Source: Ignavibacteria bacterium (lineage in GTDB: Bacteria; Bacteroidota; Ignavibacteria; Tepidaquicellales; Tepidaquicellaceae). From it: a stretch of DNA of 64,000 nucleotides. The notes under the pieces were generated by a model, which made no database searches, was not told the origin of the DNA, and saw only the letters and a program-made list of their open reading frames with translations. This document shows positions 1 through 9,548 of this stretch, piece by piece. Every line of letters begins with the position of its first letter. Position 1 is the stretch's first letter. A program made the translations under genes and the position numbers. The stretch spans positions 1-64,000 of the forward strand of contig JADJTX010000018.1 of the NCBI GenBank assembly GCA_016710985.1, written 5' to 3'.

Positions 1-609
1 GGGATTTAATGCAGGTTCAACAATTACAACTGAAACCGTCTGGATTTGTATGAGCAAAGATACAGAACCAACTTTAGGCACTGTTAATAATCAGATTACA
101 CTTGGTAATGACGAGATAACTTCACTTCGCTCCAACTGTTCAAGCAGTATCAAGTTTCTGTCTGACTCAAGAGATAAGAAGAATATTTCAGACTTATCTC
201 TGGGTCTTGATTTCATAATGAAAGTAAGCCCGTTTGTTTCCAACTGGGATAAGAGAAGTGGTATGATAATAATATTTCAGACGGAAGCAAAAATGGAAAG
301 AAGCTCCGACAGCGGGATTTATAGCCCAGGAGCAGTGAAGTTCAAACGACAAAATGCCGAATAGCTGAATCTTGTTTTGAAAGATAATCCTGAAAAGCTA
401 GAAGCGACGTCGAGATCTTTTGCCTGTGATGGTAAAGCGATACAGGGTGAAGTTGGAGAATGAAGAATTAAAGAAGAAGTTGAATCACTAAGATCAATCA
501 GTGAAAAAGCAGTAGTATTAGAAACTTGTAAAATGAGTTGACTTCGGTTAAGCGTACAACACTTAAATCAAGACCAAACTATAACTTTTTCAAAACAAGG
601 GAGTACTGA
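1..609 (+). pseudogene. 3' remnant of a tail-fibre/S74-chaperone protein
   Basis: The window opens inside a gene encoding the C-terminal part of an exported fibre protein. The readable part (50-364) has an SDSRDKKNI...LGLDFIMKV block, which is typical of the intramolecular chaperone (peptidase S74) domain of tail-fibre-like proteins. From about 300 on the reading frame breaks repeatedly, but DNA similarity to the next gene continues (compare about 365-440 with 2345-2425). A degenerate copy of the coiled-coil end with ELTSVK-type residues follows near 540. It is a paralogue of the gene at 612-2662. The breaks are denser than elsewhere in the window, so this may be real decay rather than read error alone. 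The N-terminus lies outside the window. Confidence 0.6.
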
Positions 610-611
610 AA

Positions 612-2662
612 AATAAAAACATTATTTATTGCTTTAAGCTTTCATTTCAGTAAATTTTTCGTAAAGCATTACCAACACCTCGGCACAAATGGAGTGTTTA
701 AATTAAAAGATGCGTCTAATAATTTCTGACATTGAACCAATCAACTGGTCAGGTGAATATACCTAAGGTCACTCCGTCTTGAAAATACAACAAGCTCAAG
801 CCTGGGGAATACTATTTAAAAAGAAGCAGACAGGTTTTACATAGCTATGGGACGAACAATACATTCTTAGGTGGCAACTCAGGTAATTTTAAGATGAACG
901 GTACATATAACGCAGCTTTGGAAATCAATCACTGACTACAATACCGGTAGCAGGTATAACGGCTCTTAGATCAATTTCATTATTCTCTGCACTACCGGCA
1001 CGATCAACACCTGTGGGATTCATTTCTTTGTATTCGAACACGACGGGATATGAAAACACAGCTGTCGGAACGGTTTCTCTAAATTTGAACACCACCGGCC
1101 ATTCTAACACTGCGCTTGGATATAAGACTTTATCTCGTAACACAACCGGCTCTTCTAATACTGCTGTGGGTGATAGTTCATTATCTTCCAACACAAACGG
1201 TGATTTTAATACAGCTGTAGGACTAGGTTCTTTAACTTTCCAACACGGTGGGCACTTAATAATACATCAATAAGTTTGTTCGTTATTATCAAACAACAGC
1301 GGCCAGGAAAACACATCTGTAAGATGCAGTCTTTATAATAGTAAATACCACCGGTCTTAACAATACGGCCATTGGAATGCAAAACTTTATTTTTCAACAA
1401 CGGCGATAATAACACAGCTATTGGACACAAGACCTTATTTTCCAATTCAAGCGGTGATAGTAACACAGCAGTAGGAAAAAATTCATTGTTTTCAAATACG
1501 ACGGCAAATGGAAACACTGCTTTCGGGATGAATTCATTATATTCAAACACAACCGGTTTAAATAACACCGCGTTAGGTTTGAAGTCATTAAAATCAAACT
1601 CTACCGGAGTATACAACACAGGTTTGGGTACTCAGGCATTGTATTCAAACATTGGCGGCAGATTAGATACAACTGTCGGACGGAATTCCTTATTTTCTAA
1701 CACCACTGGCGATAGTAACACGGCAGTAGGAATAATTCTATGTACTCAATATCTCCAGGGTTAGCAACACTTCTTTTGGGACAGATTCTCTTTTCTCAAA
1801 TACAAAGCGATAATTATAAAACAGCTGTAGGTTTGAGCTTGTATGGCAATTCTGGCGGTTCCAACACGGCTGTCGGATATCAGTCTTCTTATTTCGGAGG
1901 CAATGTCGCAAATACATCTTTGGGCTATCAGTCGTTATTCTCTAGTTATGGAAATGATAATACAGCTGTTGGTATAGTTCACTACAAGCCAATATGAGCG
2001 GCACAATATTAATAGAGGTTTTAATCTAACATGCTTAGGTTATCAGGCATGGCCTACAACGGGTTCAGCTACTAATCAAATCACACTGGGCAATAATCAA
2101 ATCACTTCTCTCCGCTGTAATGTGCAAACAATTACAAGCTTATCAGATGCAAGGGATAAAAAAAATATTACAGATCTTAATCTCGGTCTTGATTTTATTA
2201 TGAAAGTTAAGCCGCGTTTGTTTAACTGGGACAAAAGGGAATGGTATGAGGATAATATTTCTGACGGAAGCAAAATGAAAGGAGAACTCACTGCAGGATT
2301 TATTGCACAGGAACTTGATGAAGTTCAGACAACAGAAGATGCAGAATGGCTGAATCTTGTATTGAAAGATAATCCTGAAAGCTTGGAAAGCGACTTACGG
2401 GAATCTTTTGCCAGTGATGGTGAAGGCGATTCAGGAGTTGAAAGTTGAGAGTGAAGAGTTAAAAATGAAAATGTATTGAATTGAAGAAGAGTAAAGAATA
2501 GAAACAAAGTAATGAAAAATTATCGTCTGAAGTTGAATCATTAAAATCAATGAATGAGAAAATTGTAAAAACTTGAAAATAGTTAATGAGCTGACTTCTG
2601 TTAAAACTATCTTCACAAACAATACAAATGAAACTAAAACAATTTCAAATAAAGGGAGATGA
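612..2662 (+). pseudogene. NTAVG-repeat fibre protein with S74-type chaperone domain, frame broken
   Basis: Joined across frames, this encodes an exported fibre-like protein. It has a degenerate hydrophobic start near 612 (no ATG survives), then a GTNGVFKLKDASNNF segment. About 1013-1997 encodes repeats of roughly 17 residues with the core NTTG..NTAVG...SL, a beta-roll head repeat seen in adhesin- and fibre-type proteins. An S74-like chaperone block (RDKKNI, LGLDFIMKV, GFIAQELDEV) lies at 2122-2400. A coiled-coil tail ends at a TGA at 2660-2662, four bases before the next ATG. Open segments at 1013-1273, 1372-1764, 1740-1997 and 2122-2448 lie in different frames, so at least four indels are needed. 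Sequencing error or true decay are both possible. Confidence 0.65.
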
Positions 2663-2665
2663 CAA

Positions 2666-3390
2666 ATGAAAATAAATTTTGCTAACAGTTTTATTAATAA
2701 TTTGCGTCAACTTCTTTCAGCCAGAGTGTTATAGATTTCGGTGCCGGCACAAACATAGAAGTCGGAGCAGGCGCAGACATTTGCGCAGATGACGTAAACA
2801 TTAACGGCACTTTCACGGGAGGAGGAACAATTTGCGGGAGCGTTGCTTTTGTTCTGAATCTTACTGCATACATTCAGGGTTTTTATAACCCTTCATTAAA
2901 CACAATGGTTTCTGATACCATAACAGTTTACCTGAGAAATGCTTTCTTTCCATATGCAAAAAAAGATTCCGCAAAAAGTCTGTTGAATAATTCAGGGATA
3001 GGCGCTTTCATTTTTTTTAATGTCAGTAACAGTACAAACTATTATTTACAGGTAAAACACAGAAATTCAGTTGAGACCTGGAGCAACACAGCAATTCCAT
3101 TTTCAGGGAGGACTCTGGCGTATGATTTTCAACTTCGGCAAACAAAGCATTCGGCAGTAATCAGATACAGGTAGACAGCAGCCCTTTAAAGTTTGCAATC
3201 TACAGCGGAGATGTAAATCAGGACGGGTTTGTTAATCTGACGGATATAGTAAATGTAAGTAATGGAGCAGCTTCGTTTTTAAGCGGCTATGTTCTCCACG
3301 GATATCAACGGAGATAACATTGTAAATTTAGCGGATATATTAATTGATTATAATAATTCAACGAATTTTTGTGTCGGTAAAAAGCCGTAA
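2666..3390 (+). pseudogene. Small exported protein with dockerin-like C-terminal module, frame broken
   Basis: An ATG at 2666 follows AGGGAG at 2653-2658, a good ribosome binding site. It is four bases after the preceding stop, so the gene is probably translated with the two fibre genes. With small frame corrections the product has a signal peptide, a segment with GTNIEVGAGADICADDVN, and then a module of about 180 residues: LNLTAYIQGFYN, HRNSVETWS, SGDVNQDGFVNLTDI and a second Ca-loop-like DINGDNIVNLADI. The last codon is at 3390. The same module ends four proteins at 48-63 kb. Frame changes occur near 2690, 2720, 3145 and 3300. No enzymatic domain is visible. Confidence 0.6.
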
Positions 3391-3395
3391 TATAG

Positions 3396-3540
3396 TGCTG
3401 AGTGTGTAGAGTGTGTAAAGTGCGTTGAGTTCTTTAGGTTCGTCTACGTTCGTCTAGTTCGTAGAGTTCGTAAAGTTCGTTAAGTTCGTTTAGTTTGTTA
3501 AGTTCGTTTAGTTTGTTAAGAGTTCGTTTAGACTAATGAA
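3396..3540 (+). repeat. 9-bp tandem array, AGTTCGTNN orientation
   Basis: After a short GAGTGTGTA-like start, units such as AGTTCGTTT, AGTTCGTAA and AGTTTGTTA repeat with a period of 9. The unit is the reverse complement of the ACGAACTNN unit in the next array, so the two arrays face each other across a short spacer (about 3541-3560). No gene is seen here. Confidence 0.85.
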
Positions 3541-3559
3541 AAAATAACTCTTAAATAAA

Positions 3560-3953
3560 CTTACGAACTATACGAACTATACGAACTATAAGAACTATAA
3601 GAACTATAAGAACTATAAGAACTATAAGAAACTATAAGAACTATAAGAACTATAAGAACTATAAGAACTATAAGAACTAAAAACTATAAGAACTATAAAA
3701 ACTATAAAAACTATAAGAACTATAAGAACTATAAGAACTATAAGAACTACTAAAGAACTATACAAACTATACAAACTATACAAACTATACGAACTATACG
3801 AACTATACGAACTATACGAACTATACGAACTATACGAACTATACGAACTATACGAACTATACGAACTATACGAACTATACGAACTATACGAACTATTATA
3901 CAAACTTAAAGAACTTAAAGAACTTAAAGAACTTAAAGAACTTAAAGAACTTA
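3560..3953 (+). repeat. Long 9-bp tandem array (ACGAACTAT, AAGAACTAT, CTTAAAGAA variants)
   Basis: About 40 copies of a 9-bp unit. The sequence shifts from ACGAACTAT to AAGAACTAT, back to ACGAACTAT, and finally to CTTAAAGAA. The array ends about two bases before the ATG at 3956. An open frame of Ser-Ser-Tyr repeats on the minus strand is a by-product of a stop-free 9-mer and is not called as a gene. Confidence 0.9.
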
Positions 3954-3955
3954 AC

Positions 3956-4616
3956 ATGGATTATGCGGTAAAAATATTGTCAATCGAGAAGGTCACAAAT
4001 AATGTACAACTTTATTGTTGAAAGACCTGAAGGTTATAATTTCACACCCGGTCAGGCTACAGAAGTGTCGATAAACAAACCAAAATGGAAAGATGAAACA
4101 CGTCCGTTCACTTTTACATCTCTTGTGAGCGACCCGTTTCTTCGATTCACAATTAAGAGTTATTTTGATCATGATGGTGTAACAAATGAACTTTCCAGGC
4201 TGACACCCGGAGATGAACTCATTATCAGAGATATATGGGGTGCGATAGAATACAAAGGACCCGGATATTTTATTGCAGGCGGTGCCGGAGTAACTCCATT
4301 TATTGCCATTCTGAGAGACCTGAATTCCAAAAATGAAACCGGAGACAACAAACTATTCTTCTCGAATAAAACTTCTGATGATATCATTCTGAAAGAAGAG
4401 TTCGAGGTAATGCTCGGCAGAAATTTTGTTAATGTTTTAACTTCAAAAGATGAGAAAGGATATCTGTTCGGCCGCATAGATGAAGAGTTCCTGAAGAAGC
4501 ATATATCCGATTTTAGTAAGTACTTTTACATATGCGGTCCTGCAATGATAACAAATTTACAGAATACTCTTAAAAAGTTAGGAGCTTCAGTAGAGAGTTT
4601 GGTATTTGAAAAATAA
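3956..4616 (+). CDS. Flavodoxin/ferredoxin reductase-like FAD oxidoreductase (N-terminal frameshift)
   Basis: An FAD- and NAD(P)-binding oxidoreductase of the ferredoxin-NADP reductase fold, about 220 residues, probably cytosolic. Visible features are the flavin-binding RPFTFTS, the nucleotide-binding AGGAGVTPF, and CGPAMI near the C-terminus, ending in the family-like VFEK. The clean open frame starts at 4002, but the better start is ATG 3956: it gives MDYAVKILSIEKVTNNVQ, which matches the expected N-terminus if one base is restored near 4003-4010. The gene is bracketed by 9-bp arrays of opposite orientation, and the upstream array ends about two bases before the ATG, leaving no room for a ribosome binding site. 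The electron partner is unknown. Confidence 0.8.
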
Positions 4617-4626
4617 TCCTCTTTCA

Positions 4627-4731
4627 GTTCGTTTAGTTCGTATAGTTCGTATAGTTCGCTGTAAAACTCTAGCGAGATATTCAACTCAATGAACTCAACG
4701 ATCTCAATGAACTCAATGAACTCAACGAACT
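4627..4731 (+). repeat. 9-bp tandem arrays between two convergent genes
   Basis: AGTTCGTAT-type units (4627-4660) are in opposite orientation to the ACGAACTAT array upstream of the preceding gene. They are followed by CTCAATGAA/CTCAACGAA units (4681-4731). The second array runs directly into the stop codon of the minus-strand gene at 4732. Confidence 0.85.
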
Positions 4732-5481
4732 CTAAAGCCCATACCTGTCCACAACAAACGCAAACCAGCCATCAAGAAATTCTGTTGAGCTCATCCCCAG
4801 CACCTGTTCAAAATTTCCATTAGTTAAAATCATATTTACAAAATGATTCCTGCTCCAGTTAAGAATTATGTATTCCGCAAGGAGATAACCTACTTCATAG
4901 ATCATGGTATTGCTGAATGAATTCAGCTGAGCAAAAGTCGGAGGATTATGACTGACGAGATACGGAATGTTGTGAGGGTCAAAGAACTGTCCTGATTCAT
5001 AAATTGCCACGCTTTCCCAGAGCCAGCGGGGATTATTGCCAATGTTAGGTCTGATATGATAGGAAACACAATGAGCAAATTCGTGAATCAGATTAACCAT
5101 CATAAAACTGTATCCGAAGTCCGGATGATTCGGTGACATCATGTATATTTCTGTTTCAGAGATAGCAAGAGCATTTGCCCAGGCAGGAAGATTCGGAACA
5201 GCGTGAGCTACTGCAGCAGCCAGTGAATCATGATCTGTGAAGAAATATACTTTTACAGTTGCCAATGTATCCGATTTCAGATCATTAATAACTCTTGAAT
5301 AATGTCTTTCAAGCGTATCCCCCATTCCCCTTATGTTATCGTTATCCAAAGAAGTATAATAAAATGAAAAGTGAGTTGTATTATGCGGATATGAAAGCGG
5401 TTCATTTGTTGCAGGAGGAGATTGAGGGTCGTCTGAACAGGAAATAAACATTAACAGGAAAAAAAGGATCAGATTTTTCAT
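4732..5481 (-). CDS. Lipoprotein metallopeptidase-like protein (HEFAH gluzincin motif)
   Basis: A 249-residue putative lipoprotein. The N-terminus MKNLILFFLLMFISCSDD is a signal peptide with a lipobox cysteine at residue 15. A zinc-peptidase motif, LIHEFAHCVSYH, lies near residue 134. It is followed about 25 residues later by WLWESVAIYE, where the Glu could be the third zinc ligand, as in gluzincin (peptidase MA-like) families. The substrate is unknown. The stop codon touches a 9-bp repeat array, and another array begins about 75 bases upstream of the start. The metallopeptidase call is by motif; the cellular role is not inferable. Confidence 0.7.
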   Translation of the reverse strand: MKNLILFFLLMFISCSDDPQSPPATNEPLSYPHNTTHFSFYYTSLDNDNIRGMGDTLERHYSRVINDLKSDTLATVKVYFFTDHDSLAAAVAHAVPNLPAWANALAISETEIYMMSPNHPDFGYSFMMVNLIHEFAHCVSYHIRPNIGNNPRWLWESVAIYESGQFFDPHNIPYLVSHNPPTFAQLNSFSNTMIYEVGYLLAEYIILNWSRNHFVNMILTNGNFEQVLGMSSTEFLDGWFAFVVDRYGL

Positions 5482-5555
5482 GATTGTTTAATTTTATTTT
5501 TTGAACAGAATTATTTTGTATTCAATTACGCCTGATGGATGAATATTGTTTCTGA

Positions 5556-5805
5556 TGTATAGAGTGTATAGAGTGTATAGAGTGTATAGAGTGTATTGAG
5601 TGTATTGAGTGTATTGAGTGTATTGAGTGTATAGAGTGTATTGAGTGTATTGAGTGTATAGAGTGTATAGAGTGTATAGAGTGTATAGGCTCGACAACTC
5701 TACACACTCCAAACACTCTACACACTCTACACACTCTACACTCTACACACTTCCACACACTTCCACACACTCCACACACTTCCACACACTCCACACACTC
5801 TATTA
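5556..5805 (+). repeat. Two facing 9-bp arrays (GAGTGTATA | CTCTACACA)
   Basis: GAGTGTATA/GAGTGTATT units run from 5556 to about 5692. They are followed by CTCTACACA, CACTCTACA and CACTTCCAC-like units to about 5803, which are near reverse complements of the first set. The halves meet at about 5693-5697 and could fold into a large hairpin. The array separates divergent genes, so any promoters must lie in the 60-70 bp flanks. Minus-strand open frames rich in IHS and TLY are artefacts of the repeat. Confidence 0.88.
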
Positions 5806-5864
5806 GCTTTAATATTAAATTCTATTTAAGTAATTTGTAAACATTCTAGAATGAAAACTTTTTA

Positions 5865-7907
5865 ATGCTAAGACCAATAATTTTCGGATTAATATTTTTT
5901 GGTGCAATCGGTTTTTTTATTTATTCCGTTAAAAACTTTCTATCTTACCTGAAGCTCGCTAAACCTGAATACCGGTTAAACGATATCCCCAAAAGAATAA
6001 AGAACACAATTGAAATAGCATTTCTTCAGACAAAGCTTTTAAGAAGCAAACTTGCCGGCATTCTGCATTTATGCATCTATTGGGGATTTGTAGTCTTACT
6101 GTTTGTTGTTTTGGAATCAATAATCGAAGGATTCTTTCCTGATTTTTCATTCGCTTTTCTCGGACCGTTTTACAATGTACTGACATTCCTACAGGATTTC
6201 TTCGGAGCTTTGGTACTTGTAGTGGTTGTATTTTCATTAATAAGGAGATATGTCGGAACGCCGAAGCGGTTGCAGGTTGACAGCGCTGCAAGGTTGGACG
6301 CAAGCTTCATTCTGATAATGATAGGACTGGTAATGGTGACCATGTTCGGAATGAGTATTGAGAAAATACTGATCGGACAGTCACATGGATACAGACCGGT
6401 ATCTGAATTCATTGCAGGATTTTTTACAAACGGCTCACACACAATGTATGAAGTTTTTTTCTGGGCTCATATTATTGTTGTACTAGCATTTTTAAATTAC
6501 CTTCCCTATTCAAAACATTTTCACGTGCTTTCATCAGTTGCCAATACATTCTTATCAAACTATGAGATCCCGTATGAAGGGATAATGCTTAAGCCGATAA
6601 ATTTTGAAGATGAATCAATTACACAATACGGCGTAAAAGATATTACTGACTTAACATGGAAAAATCTTCTCGACAGTTACACCTGCACGGAATGCGGAAG
6701 ATGTACTTCAGTCTGTCCTGCGAACATTACAGGAAAGCTTTTGAATCCGAAGCTTATCATTACAAAGATAAGAAAGCGAACCATGGAAGCCGGACCTTTG
6801 CTTGTAAAAGAACATGAAAGCAAGAGTGCGGAAACAACTGAAGCAATTAAATCCGACCCCATACTCGAAAAGAATTTAGTTAACGATTATATAACTGCGC
6901 AGGAGCTATGGGCATGCACAACCTGCATGGCATGCGTTCAGGAATGTCCGGTAATGATTGATCACGTTACACCGATAGTCGATATGAGAAGAGATCTTGT
7001 AATGATGGAATCAGAATTTCCTCCGGAGCTGAATACTGTTTTCAGAAATCTTGAGAACAATGAATCCCCGTGGGCGTGCGGCGCGCAACAAAGAAATGAC
7101 TGGATAGATGAGCTCAGTGATGAACTTGCAAAGGAAGGTGTGCAGAATAATTTACAGAAAGTTTCTAACATTGGATCTGCGGAAGAATTAGACATAGTGT
7201 TCTGGTCAGGATGCGCAGGTGCTTTTGATAAGCGGTACAGAAACGTTACGAAGTCTTTTGCTCAGCTTTTAAATAAAGCCGGAGTTAAATACGGAGTCCT
7301 TGGCAGCGAAGAAAAATGTACGGGAGATCCGGCAAGAAGATTAGGGAATGAATTTCTTGCACAGACTTTCATTCAGCAGAATGTAGAGACATTAAAGAAA
7401 TATAAAGTGAAGAAAGTTGTGACTGCCTGTCCCCACTGCATGAACACATTAAAGAATGAATATAATAAATTCGGGATCGAACTCGATGTCACTCATCACA
7501 CAGAATACATAGATACTTTATTAAAGGAAAAAAAGTTAGTTCCGAAGAAAGAGATCAAGGAGAAAGTAACATTTCATGACTCATGTTACCTTGGAAGATA
7601 CAATCACATTTATAATTCACCAAGAGAATCCTTAGAAAGCACAGGTGCAGATCTTGTCGAAATGGTCAGGTCAAAGGACAAAGGACTTTGCTGCGGAGCG
7701 GGAGGCGGAAGAATGTTTTTAGAAGAAGATGAAGGTAAGAGAGTTAATATAGAGCGAACAGAAGAAGCACTGGCAACCGGCGCAAAGACAATAGCAAGCG
7801 CATGCCCGTTTTGCATGACGATGCTGACTGATGGAATTAAAGCAAAGGAAAAGAGTGAAGAGGTGAAAGTGAAAGATGTGGCGGAGATAGTGCTGGAGAG
7901 TTTGTAA
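5865..7907 (+). CDS. FadF/EMO-like membrane Fe-S oxidoreductase (ETF:menaquinone type)
   Basis: A 680-residue membrane protein. The first 230 residues or so contain several transmembrane helices of the NarI-like cytochrome b type. Two 4Fe-4S ferredoxin motifs follow, CTECGRCTSVCP near residue 274 and CTTCMACVQECP near 351. Two cysteine-rich CCG domains of heterodisulfide-reductase type come next (CAG near 450 with CPHC near 522; DSCYLGRY near 574 with CCGAGGG near 609 and CPFC near 647). This architecture matches FadF-like proteins, which pass electrons from electron-transfer flavoprotein to menaquinone in fatty-acid oxidation. That role is inferred; no etf or acyl-CoA dehydrogenase gene is nearby. 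A 9-bp array starts about two bases after the stop codon. Confidence 0.82.
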   Translation: MLRPIIFGLIFFGAIGFFIYSVKNFLSYLKLAKPEYRLNDIPKRIKNTIEIAFLQTKLLRSKLAGILHLCIYWGFVVLLFVVLESIIEGFFPDFSFAFLGPFYNVLTFLQDFFGALVLVVVVFSLIRRYVGTPKRLQVDSAARLDASFILIMIGLVMVTMFGMSIEKILIGQSHGYRPVSEFIAGFFTNGSHTMYEVFFWAHIIVVLAFLNYLPYSKHFHVLSSVANTFLSNYEIPYEGIMLKPINFEDESITQYGVKDITDLTWKNLLDSYTCTECGRCTSVCPANITGKLLNPKLIITKIRKRTMEAGPLLVKEHESKSAETTEAIKSDPILEKNLVNDYITAQELWACTTCMACVQECPVMIDHVTPIVDMRRDLVMMESEFPPELNTVFRNLENNESPWACGAQQRNDWIDELSDELAKEGVQNNLQKVSNIGSAEELDIVFWSGCAGAFDKRYRNVTKSFAQLLNKAGVKYGVLGSEEKCTGDPARRLGNEFLAQTFIQQNVETLKKYKVKKVVTACPHCMNTLKNEYNKFGIELDVTHHTEYIDTLLKEKKLVPKKEIKEKVTFHDSCYLGRYNHIYNSPRESLESTGADLVEMVRSKDKGLCCGAGGGRMFLEEDEGKRVNIERTEEALATGAKTIASACPFCMTMLTDGIKAKEKSEEVKVKDVAEIVLESL

Positions 7908-7908
7908 A

Positions 7909-8012
7909 AGTGTATGGAGTGTATGGAGTGTGTGGAGTGTATGGAGTGTATGGAGTGTGGAGTGTGTGGAGTGTATGGAGTGGGTGGAGTGTGTGGAGTG
8001 TGTGGAGTTTTG
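7909..8012 (+). repeat. 9-bp tandem array (GGAGTGTAT/GGAGTGTGT)
   Basis: Units such as GTGTATGGA, GTGTGTGGA and GTGGGTGGA repeat from two bases after the FadF-like stop codon. The unit is related, in opposite orientation, to the CACTCCACA repeats just upstream of that gene, so the gene is bracketed by inverted arrays. Confidence 0.85.
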
Positions 8013-8027
8013 CAAAGTTTGTAAAGA

Positions 8028-8064
8028 CAATTAACCAATTAACCAATTAACCAATTAACCAATA
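8028..8064 (+). repeat. Short 9-bp array (TTAACCAAT x4)
   Basis: Four copies of a TTAACCAAT unit directly upstream of the metK ribosome binding site. It has the same period as the neighbouring arrays but an unrelated sequence. Confidence 0.85.
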
Positions 8065-8089
8065 ACTATACTAAGGAGAATTAATTAAA

Positions 8090-9346
8090 ATGTCATATTT
8101 ATTTACATCTGAATCTGTTTCAGAGGGACATCCGGATAAAGTAGCAGATCAGATATCAGACGCATTGATCGATAACTTTCTTGCATTTGATCCGCAGTCA
8201 AAAGTAGCATGTGAAACACTTGTAACAACAGGTCTTGTAGTTCTTGCCGGAGAAGTAAGATCAAGTGCTTACCTTGATGTACAGACTATTGCACGTGAGG
8301 TAATTCGCAGGATCGGATATACAAAAAGCGAATATATGTTCGAGGCAGATTCATGCGGAGTGTTGTCAGCAATTCACGAACAGTCAAGAGACATCAATCA
8401 GGGAGTTGAAAGAAAAAAGAAAGAAGAACATTTTTTAGGCGAACAGGGAATGATGTTCGGATATGCAACAAACGAAACCGAAGATTACATGCCGCTGACA
8501 CTTGATCTTTCACAGAAATTGCTGATTGAGCTTGCCGCATTAAGAAGGGAAAACAAGCTGATCAAATATCTTCGCCCGGATTCAAAATCACAGGTAACAA
8601 TCGAGTATGATGAATTTAATAAGCCGATAAAAATTGACACGATAGTAATTTCAACACAGCATGATGATTTCAGCACAGAGGCAGAGATGCAGAAAAAAAT
8701 TAAAAATGATGTCATTAACATTCTCATCCCGCGTGTAAAATCCAAATATCCGAATTACTCGAGACTATTAAGTAATGATAAAATAAAATATCACGTCAAC
8801 CCAACAGGTAAATTTGTGATCGGCGGACCTCACGGAGATACAGGACTCACGGGACGAAAGATCATCGTTGATACATACGGCGGTAAAGGTGCACACGGAG
8901 GCGGAGCATTTTCAGGAAAAGACCCTTCAAAGGTTGACAGATCAGCAGCTTATGCAACAAGACACATTGCAAAGAATTTAGTTGCAGCAGGCGTTTGCGA
9001 TGAAGTGCTTGTACAGGTATCATACGCAATTGGAGTTGCAAAGCCGATGAATATTTTTGTAAACACATACGGCACAAGTAAAGTAAAAATGCAGGACAGT
9101 GATATTGCAAAGATAGTTGAGAAGCTGTTTGACATGCGTCCGTATTTCATTGAACAGAGATTTAAACTTCGCACACCAATATACAGCGAGACAGCAGCTT
9201 ACGGACACATGGGACGCAAGCCGCAGAAAGTTACAAAAACATTCACGACTCCTGACGGCGTAGTGAAAAAAGTCAACGTGGAATTATTCACATGGGAGAA
9301 ACTGGATTATGTTGATAAGATCAAAAAAGCTTTCAAGATAAAATAA
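8090..9346 (+). CDS. metK: S-adenosylmethionine synthase
   Basis: This enzyme makes S-adenosylmethionine from methionine and ATP in the cytosol. The 418-residue product starts with LFTSESVSEGHPDKVADQIS, the methionine adenosyltransferase N-terminal signature. It also has GEQGMMFGYATNET for the ATP site and GGPHGDTGLTGRKIIVDTYGG, both family hallmarks. It is slightly longer than the roughly 385-residue E. coli enzyme. The start is supported by AAGGAG about 12 bases upstream, one of the few clear Shine-Dalgarno sites in the window. The upstream gap is occupied by 9-bp repeats and no SAM riboswitch is visible. Confidence 0.97.
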   Translation: MSYLFTSESVSEGHPDKVADQISDALIDNFLAFDPQSKVACETLVTTGLVVLAGEVRSSAYLDVQTIAREVIRRIGYTKSEYMFEADSCGVLSAIHEQSRDINQGVERKKKEEHFLGEQGMMFGYATNETEDYMPLTLDLSQKLLIELAALRRENKLIKYLRPDSKSQVTIEYDEFNKPIKIDTIVISTQHDDFSTEAEMQKKIKNDVINILIPRVKSKYPNYSRLLSNDKIKYHVNPTGKFVIGGPHGDTGLTGRKIIVDTYGGKGAHGGGAFSGKDPSKVDRSAAYATRHIAKNLVAAGVCDEVLVQVSYAIGVAKPMNIFVNTYGTSKVKMQDSDIAKIVEKLFDMRPYFIEQRFKLRTPIYSETAAYGHMGRKPQKVTKTFTTPDGVVKKVNVELFTWEKLDYVDKIKKAFKIK

Positions 9347-9548
9347 ATGCTTAGATGAAAAAGTATTTAAGATATTCAAAAGTCACGAGGAGCAGGAAAA
9401 AGCCGATGAAAGACATTATAAAAGAATGTCGCCGGATAAGAAAATACTGGAACTGGAATATATAAGAAACAGACATATCTATTATACTTATGGAAGTTTA
9501 CCAAGACTTAAAAGAGTTTATAGAATTGTTAAACGAAAACAAAGTTGA
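9347..9548 (+). pseudogene. Small partner protein of a nucleotidyltransferase pair (start disturbed)
   Basis: In frame with 9360-9548 reads KVFKIFKSHEEQEKADERH, then a segment ending RLKRVYRIVKRKQS. This resembles the short (about 65-90 residue) proteins encoded just upstream of DUF6036-type nucleotidyltransferases. An ATG at 9347 is in another frame and hits a stop after three codons, so the start is missing or an indel is present. It overlaps the next gene by about 59 bases, as expected for a translationally coupled pair. The family assignment is from memory and is tentative. Confidence 0.45.

Noticed and set aside
3622..3957. Minus-strand open frame of Ser-Ser-Tyr repeats
   Set aside because: It is entirely made from the 9-bp array, which lacks stop codons in that frame; there is no ribosome binding site or non-repeat domain.
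5494..5794. Minus-strand open frames rich in TLY and IHS
   Set aside because: Translation of the GAGTGTATA array; no independent coding evidence.
7610..8046. Several minus-strand open frames with HTP/LHT repeats downstream of the FadF-like gene
   Set aside because: They are antisense to the FadF-like gene end and to the repeat array.
3396..8064. CRISPR arrays
   Set aside because: The repeats have a period of 9 without unique spacers, and no cas genes are present.
8000..8090. SAM riboswitch before metK
   Set aside because: The leader is made of 9-bp repeats with no recognisable four-way-junction core.
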